Below, piece after piece: positions 55,701 through 63,200 of a DNA stretch of 64,000 nucleotides (position 1 is its first letter; each line of letters begins with the position of its first letter). Under the pieces are notes generated by a model, which was not told the origin of the DNA, made no database searches, and worked only from the letters and a program-made list of their open reading frames with translations. The position numbers and the translations under genes are program-made. The DNA is from Glandiceps talaboti (lineage: Eukaryota > Hemichordata > Enteropneusta > Spengelidae), in assembly GCF_964340395.1 (NCBI RefSeq), contig NC_135552.1, positions 19,959,181-20,023,180 of the forward strand, given 5' to 3'.

Positions 55701-56404
55701 CCAGGTTAGTATCCCCCTCATCCACCCTCCTATGCCCCTACCCCCAATATTACTTTTATGTGTATGGTGATATAGCTACTGATGATGTATGATAATTATT
55801 TATCAAAAACAAGGCAAATATCAGCATTTAATCACTTTATAAGAAACTCTCTAGCTAGCACACCACATATATTATATCAAGTATTACAAAGTGCACTATT
55901 TTAATTATTCTATATCCTATATCCTTTCCGACTCATATCATGTAGTGATCAGTTATTGCTCTTAAAGACCACCGGTCCAAATCACACATTTACAAATACA
56001 AGCAAAATATAAATAGTTATAGCATACAGAGAGATAAAGAAAGAAATAGATGAATGAATAAATAATGAAATATATTCTTGCATGATTTGTACACAAAAAT
56101 TGCCAGGCTGATTATTACAGAATTCTTATTACTTGACATGAGAGCATAAAATTCGTAGGTTCTCTATATGACCACTCTGGTAAGTATTTTTCCTTCAGAT
56201 TGTGGTACAAGGGGCAAACTGAAATCAAATTCATCTGTTGTCATACAAATTTTGTAAAATCAGTGCCCAGTGACCTGCCTTCCTCATCTGTATAAGTGAT
56301 GAATTCTGACACTGTAAGTTGACTTGTGCATGATAAGATGTTACAAATTTCTTTGATTATGGAGATGTTAACAATTTATAGTAATAACTGTATATGTAAA
56401 AGTA

Positions 56405-56462
<58 letters not shown>

Positions 56463-59400
56463 GAAGACAAAGTATAAACTAATATTTTGTTTTGATCATT
56501 GTAGAAATAAAGGAGCAATGTGATATAGATGAAATTCAATGTGACCGTGGAAGCTGTGTACAACAGTATCAGATTTGTGATGGAACAGATGATTGTGGTG
56601 ATGCATCAGATGAATCCCCTGAAGCTTGTGGTATGTAACCTGACATGTATCCTGAGGCTCTTAGTACACATGACTTTGCCCAGGTGTTTCACTCATGTAA
56701 CATTTTTTACACACACTCGGACAACTTCTAATGCAAAAGAAACAATAATACATAGGTGCTATGCACAGGTGGGATGTAGAAGTAATCAAGTTGAAATGTT
56801 GATTATCAGTTAGAAAATAAACAATTGAAGCCTTTAAAATCATCAAGTCCATAAGAAGCCTATGTTTACTGCATTGTGAAAGAATAGCAATGCTTATTAC
56901 TTTTCAATGTGATTGGGCAAAGGATCCTGCTGTGTGTAGTATCTTTGTTATTGTTAGTTTAGAGTTGAAGTTTGTTTATCTTTGTGTCAAAAACGTAATG
57001 TCCCTTGAATGAAACACCAAGCCTACGTCATTTCTACTGTAATAATTTGAAATACTGAATCTCTTAGATTACTAAAACTGATATAGACTTAATGTGTGCC
57101 TTGTTTCATCTATATAATGTAGCAGTAATGACAATTGCTACTTACACATTACTGTCATTGCTGTCAAAATTATTGGTGAATCTTTGTTCAATATTTCAAA
57201 TTTTTATATGCTAATATTATACTTTAACAGTGTGATTATTTTTATGCCTGTCTGATGTGTTGAATCATTGACTACACATACATGCATATTTCGTCAAAAC
57301 ATTACAACATGATATTTATTAAACTGTGAATAATGAATGATATACAGTTATCTATGACAGTGACATCTGGACTACATTTCATTTTGTAGATGGGTATTCT
57401 GGATGTTTCTTTGAGAACCTTTCTGTCAATGATGGATGGTGTGAACTACAACGTATCTATTATAATGCTAATCCACCTCAACCAGACTCACACTTGGCAA
57501 CATTTGATTGGTGGTTAGAGAATGGAGAACAAGGATTGATTGGTTCATTTACTGGGCCAGGACGTGATCATACAACGGGTACTGCCATTGGTCATTATGT
57601 GTATGCAGACAGTCGTATTCCACGCAGAGCTGGAGATGTGGCATTGTTTAGGAGTCAAAATTATGTACCTGTAACCAATACAGACTGCCATGTAAGTTTT
57701 ATGTTGGCCATCAATTCTTTCAGTGCAAACAAATCTATAATTTGACTATCTTTGTCAGTTTGTTGTATGAAGTATAATCCTGCATATGACAATGCAAGTG
57801 GGAAAATTTTCACAACCTGTTTCAAGTTCATCTGGCAGGGCTCCGTTTGATACAGAAACCATAAGAAAGTGCACATTCTACACTAAGGTAGCAAGATCAC
57901 GATTTGTTACTACATTTTGTCTGTCATGAAATAAACCATTTAAATGTACTGCAACTAGATGCAGATATGCAGGTGCTACTGTTTTGACGACATCTACATG
58001 TGATGTCTTCATGATAGCATGTTAGTTCATTTCATTTGGCCAAGAAACTGTATTCATTTGAATCTTGCTATCTTAAAGTGTAGCATGTGCAGTTTCTTAT
58101 TGGTTTCTGCATGGTTCCATCAAATGAATGGTACCTTGAAACAGTCCACTGTAAAATAACTAAATATCATACATGTCTTTGTAAAACAAATTTAACCTCT
58201 TCTGACACTATATCAGCACACAGTCTATTATTACTATGATGTTAAGTTTATTAGTCCTCAGTGAGTGTCCATGTTCAATCCAGGATGTACAAGTGTCAGT
58301 TTGAGTAAAAAAAGACAAGGTGTGACAAAACTCATATGTCATTAGTATTTTCTGGCTGAACAAAGAAAGTTGTTTATAGAGAATACTGTAATTAAATCTG
58401 CACAAGCTCCATTTCGAATGATTTGACCCGGACTTTGAACACTGCAGAACCTCGCATGTACGGTGTAGATGCCAAGGCATTTGTGATGACATTGAACAAT
58501 GAGAAAAAAAACCTTGAGGGATGGCCCTCACTGGACTTCCTGGGAGACTTAAAGAACTGTCCAGTAAAAATAAGGATTATTATTATTGATGTATTTTCTG
58601 TTTAAAAACTACAATGAGTTGCTTGTGGTATAATTTACTGTACATTTGCACTTTCCAAAGTTTATACATGTAATATTCAGACACTTGTTGACAAATACTT
58701 CATGACTTTTTCTGTCATTAGTTGAGATTCTATTATCATATGATGGGACAAGCTATGGGAACATTAAACATCTATGTACGTACTTATGAAGGTACTATAG
58801 ATGAAAATGACCTTGTATGGACTAGAAGTGGTAACCATGGTGATATGTGGATCAGAGAGGAAATTGTGATTGACCAGGCATCAGAAAATTGGCAGGTAAG
58901 TCAAGAGATGTAATAACTGTGTAATGTAGTATCGTGTCTTATAGCTCAAAGTATATGTAGCATAAATCATAAGTTTTGATGAGATGTTGCTATGTCAACA
59001 CTTGATTGCTAGTTCGATGAGATATCACTATCTCAGCAATAGAATTTGCTATATTTTTACATGGTGTTACTTAGCAATAGGTCCTGTATGGGTATGGTAT
59101 ATCAGATAGCTGAGAGTACATATACTGATATCATAAATTGTTGATTTTAATTTTTGGCATCAAAATCATCCAACAAACTAGACTTTAATAGTATAAATTG
59201 TAAATTCTTACAGGAAAAAAAGAATGCCTGCTTTCCAATGTTGTTTTGATGGGAAGTCTGTCAATTTTTCTTTATATTTGATATCTAGATCCTATTTGAG
59301 GCTATTGTTGGATCTGGTCTCAGAGGATACATTGCCCTTGATGACATCACATTTACACCTGACTGTGTGGTAACCACTGATCAACTACCAGTATATATAG

Positions 59401-60140
59401 CACCAACACCCACACCAACTCCATGTGATCCAGACTTCTACTGTGACAATGGTGTCTGTGTGGATATGTCCAAAGTTTGTGATTTCTATGATGACTGTGG
59501 AGACAACTCAGATGAAGCAGTCTGTGGTATGTATTCTTTACATGTCAACTTTTATAGAGAAATTCTCAGCTTCAAAACATTTATTTGTCATCAAAAACTG
59601 TGGCTCATTTTCAACTTCATCTAAAACTTCATCTTTTGAAATAGGTACATGTGACTTTGAAGATGGCCAGTGTGGTTGGTTTGATAACAGCAATGGTATC
59701 TACAGATGGGAACACTTCCAAGCTGGAAGCTCAGGCTCTATTTATGCCCCAATCACTGATGCAGCTGGTAGAGATGAAGGTAAGATAGCTCAGAGTCTGT
59801 TTATACTGCAGTCACTGATGCAGCTGGTAGAGATGAAGGTAGGATAGATCAGAGTCTATTTATGCTGCAGTCACCGATATGATGCAGTTGGTAGAGATGA
59901 AGGTAGGATAGTTTGAGTCGATATATAGCCGTCACTGATGAAACAATTATGTAGTAGGTGCCTTGCACAGTTGGGATATAGAAGCAGAAAAGTAATCACA
60001 TTCCTTTGATACTAGTTTGAAAGTATACAATAATGGAAGCCATGAAATATATGTGAAGTCATTTACGTAGACCTTACTACTGTACTGCAAAAGAGTAGAA
60101 ATGTTTATCTCTTTTCAATGTGATTAGGTAAAGGATTGTG

Positions 60141-60235
<95 letters not shown>

Positions 60236-63200
60236 ATTGTTAGTTTTGGGTCAGAATGTGTCTTTTTTATGTAAAAATATCATGTTAAGACTGTTTCTGC
60301 TGTATACATTTGTATATGTTGACTTAAGGTCGAGCAAGAAACAAAGCCATATAGATCTCTTCTCATTGTAGTAGTACTTGTACCAAATTTGATATCATAA
60401 TAAATGAAATAGCTCTTCGTACATGAAAATTGCTATATTTCTGGTTATATGTTAATCCTATATCTTTGCCATGTCTGTAGGTCACTACATGTTGGTAGAG
60501 AGTGGAAATTCTCTTTTCTATCTGGGTGCATTCTTGGAATCTCCAGTACTTGGAGCTATGGGTTCTGCCTGTGAGATGGATTTCTGGTATCATTTACATG
60601 GAGACGATACTGGATCCATATTTGTGTATCTACAAAATGCAACAACGTTTCAAGATCTTGCCTTGTTATTTACTGTGACTGGTGATCAAGGCAATCAATG
60701 GCACAAAGCTAGGATAATGCTAGGCGGACACAGTGCAGGTTACAGGGTTAGTATATAATATAATGCTAGGCGGACACAGTGCAGGTTTAATACAGGGTTG
60801 GTATATTGCATAATGCTAGGTGGTTACAGTCAGTCTTGTTCACTCCATGATAGATGGTGCTGCTTATGATCACCTCACAAAGTGTAGACAGTTTAGCAAG
60901 TTCAAAATACAGTTCACATGTCAGTGACAGCCACACATTTCCTCATACACATCAATTTTTCTAATAATTACGGTTTTTAAATTAAATTTGTGAAAATAAA
61001 TCTTGATAAATTTCAGATTGATATTGAGTCATACCCTGCACTTGGTACTATTACTGGTGATGCCAATGATGCTGCAATAGATGAGATTGAATTTATCAAC
61101 TGTCACCCAGGGGATATTCCACCTCATGCTTACGGTAGCGTACATGACTCTTCTTGTCTGTATTGAACCACTCCATTGTTTAGCATTGTAACCTGTTCTT
61201 CTGTTGTCAAAATGAAAACCTCAATACCTGTAAATCTTCACTGCTATTCATCAATTTTTACCCTCAGAAAACTACATGTACATGTACACTAATATTTACC
61301 CTTATATATGTGTGATAATAATCTTTACAGCATGGATATGGGTTTTGCAGACCAAAGTTGTATGGCAGAAAGGCCTGACTTTATTCAAGATGTCATGGTT
61401 TTATCATGTACCCTCTGTAGCATTACACTGGCACTGTGACAGAAACATGATTTGAATCACATTTAATCTCATAAATTGGTAATGATATATTATGTAAATG
61501 TGTAAACACATAGAGATACTGAGACAACAATCAAAGCCACATCACTGAGCAAACAGGTATATGATAAAGTCCATTAGATTTCAATGTCAATTTGTATTGT
61601 ATTCTGCTCTACTACAGAATTGACATGTGATTTTGAAGATGGTTGGTGTGGATGGATGCAGGCTCCAGCTTCAACAGATGAATTTGACTGGTATCTAGGT
61701 CCAGCTGGTGTTGCATCAGTAGAAACTGGTCCAGGTTATGATCACACAAACTTTGATGGTAGGTTCATCACAAAGTTTGTAGACTTCTGTGATGTATCAT
61801 TTTCATAATTTTGACAAACAATGTGATTCAGTTATGAAACTCGCATGTATTACTTTAATTGTATTTGTAATATTGAGTAATTCAAAAAGGCAGATTATTT
61901 CTGGAAATGTCTTACACTTTTGAATTTACTTTTAATTATAGGTTCATACATCTTCATCAATACATCTGAAGCCAATGAAGGACAGACAGCCAGACTAACC
62001 ACCTACCCACAAACTGATACCAGTGGTGAAGATTATTGTGTTAAGTTTTGGTATCACATGTATGGTCCACAAATCTACAGACTGAATATGTACACACAAC
62101 GTTTAGGATTTCCAGAACTGATGAGATGGACAAGATTCTATGACCAAGGAAATATGTGGAGAGAAGCACATAGAACATTTAACTTTGAGGGACAGTGGCA
62201 GGTAATAGGAAGAATTGCACTATTAAGTCAAATGAAGAAAAGACCAATCTTTCTGTAAATGGATTCTATTAAAGTACCTGTACTAACATTTACCAAGAGA
62301 TAGTGGCCAATACAATCTAGATTTTTGATATATTTTAGTTTTCTCCAAATAATTATTTGATAATACATCATGGGAATATTGCCTTTTGTGAAGCACATCA
62401 GCAAAACATTAACAACAGATAAACAACATTATACCCATTTTGGGCCTTCCTACTTCATGTGTGGTTGATCATTTCAATAACATATTTTAATGAGTACAAC
62501 ATCAAACTTTACATAAATCTACATAATATAGATTATAGCGAATATAGAGAAGAACGTCCTTTGTTGGTTAGGCACTTCAAATTGTTGTACAACTCATTTT
62601 CAAATGCATAACTAGCTTAACAAAAAGTATCTGAGTTTAACAATTTATCAAATCTCCTTCAGATTCACTTTGAAGCTGTTATGGGTCATCCTAATGGTGG
62701 AACTGTTGCCATTGACGATATTGAAGTCACTGAAGGAGAATGTGATAGAGAGCAAGGTAATCTTTAAATTCCCCCTCTTGCCCCACCCCACCCCTGTTAA
62801 CTATTGAATGTACTACATCTAAGACCATGATATATGCTGTATACAAATGTAGATAGTAAATGAATCATCATCAATGTATGATATACTTCCTAGATACTAG
62901 AGGCAGAATGCTAGGTGTATTTTTGAGTTTGAAATAGAGAATGATGGAAAATTCTGCTCTTCCTTGATTATGTACATTCCTTACACTTCAAACTTCAGAG
63001 GATAATGGATGAAGACAGCAGGTCTGATAGTAATAGTCATTATGAAAACTTTGTCAGGATACAGTACATGATACCTGAGTCTGTAATTCTGTAAACTAAA
63101 CTACCTGTAATTCTGTCAACTAAATTTAATATTACAATTCAAGCTATCTTTAACTGTCTGTACTCTGGTCTCTCAGTATCATGTCAACTTTGTTGATATT

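Noticed and set aside
58423-58605. 60-codon + strand frame in intron 56
   Set aside because: No domain, no splice-compatible borders and no partner in the other superblock.
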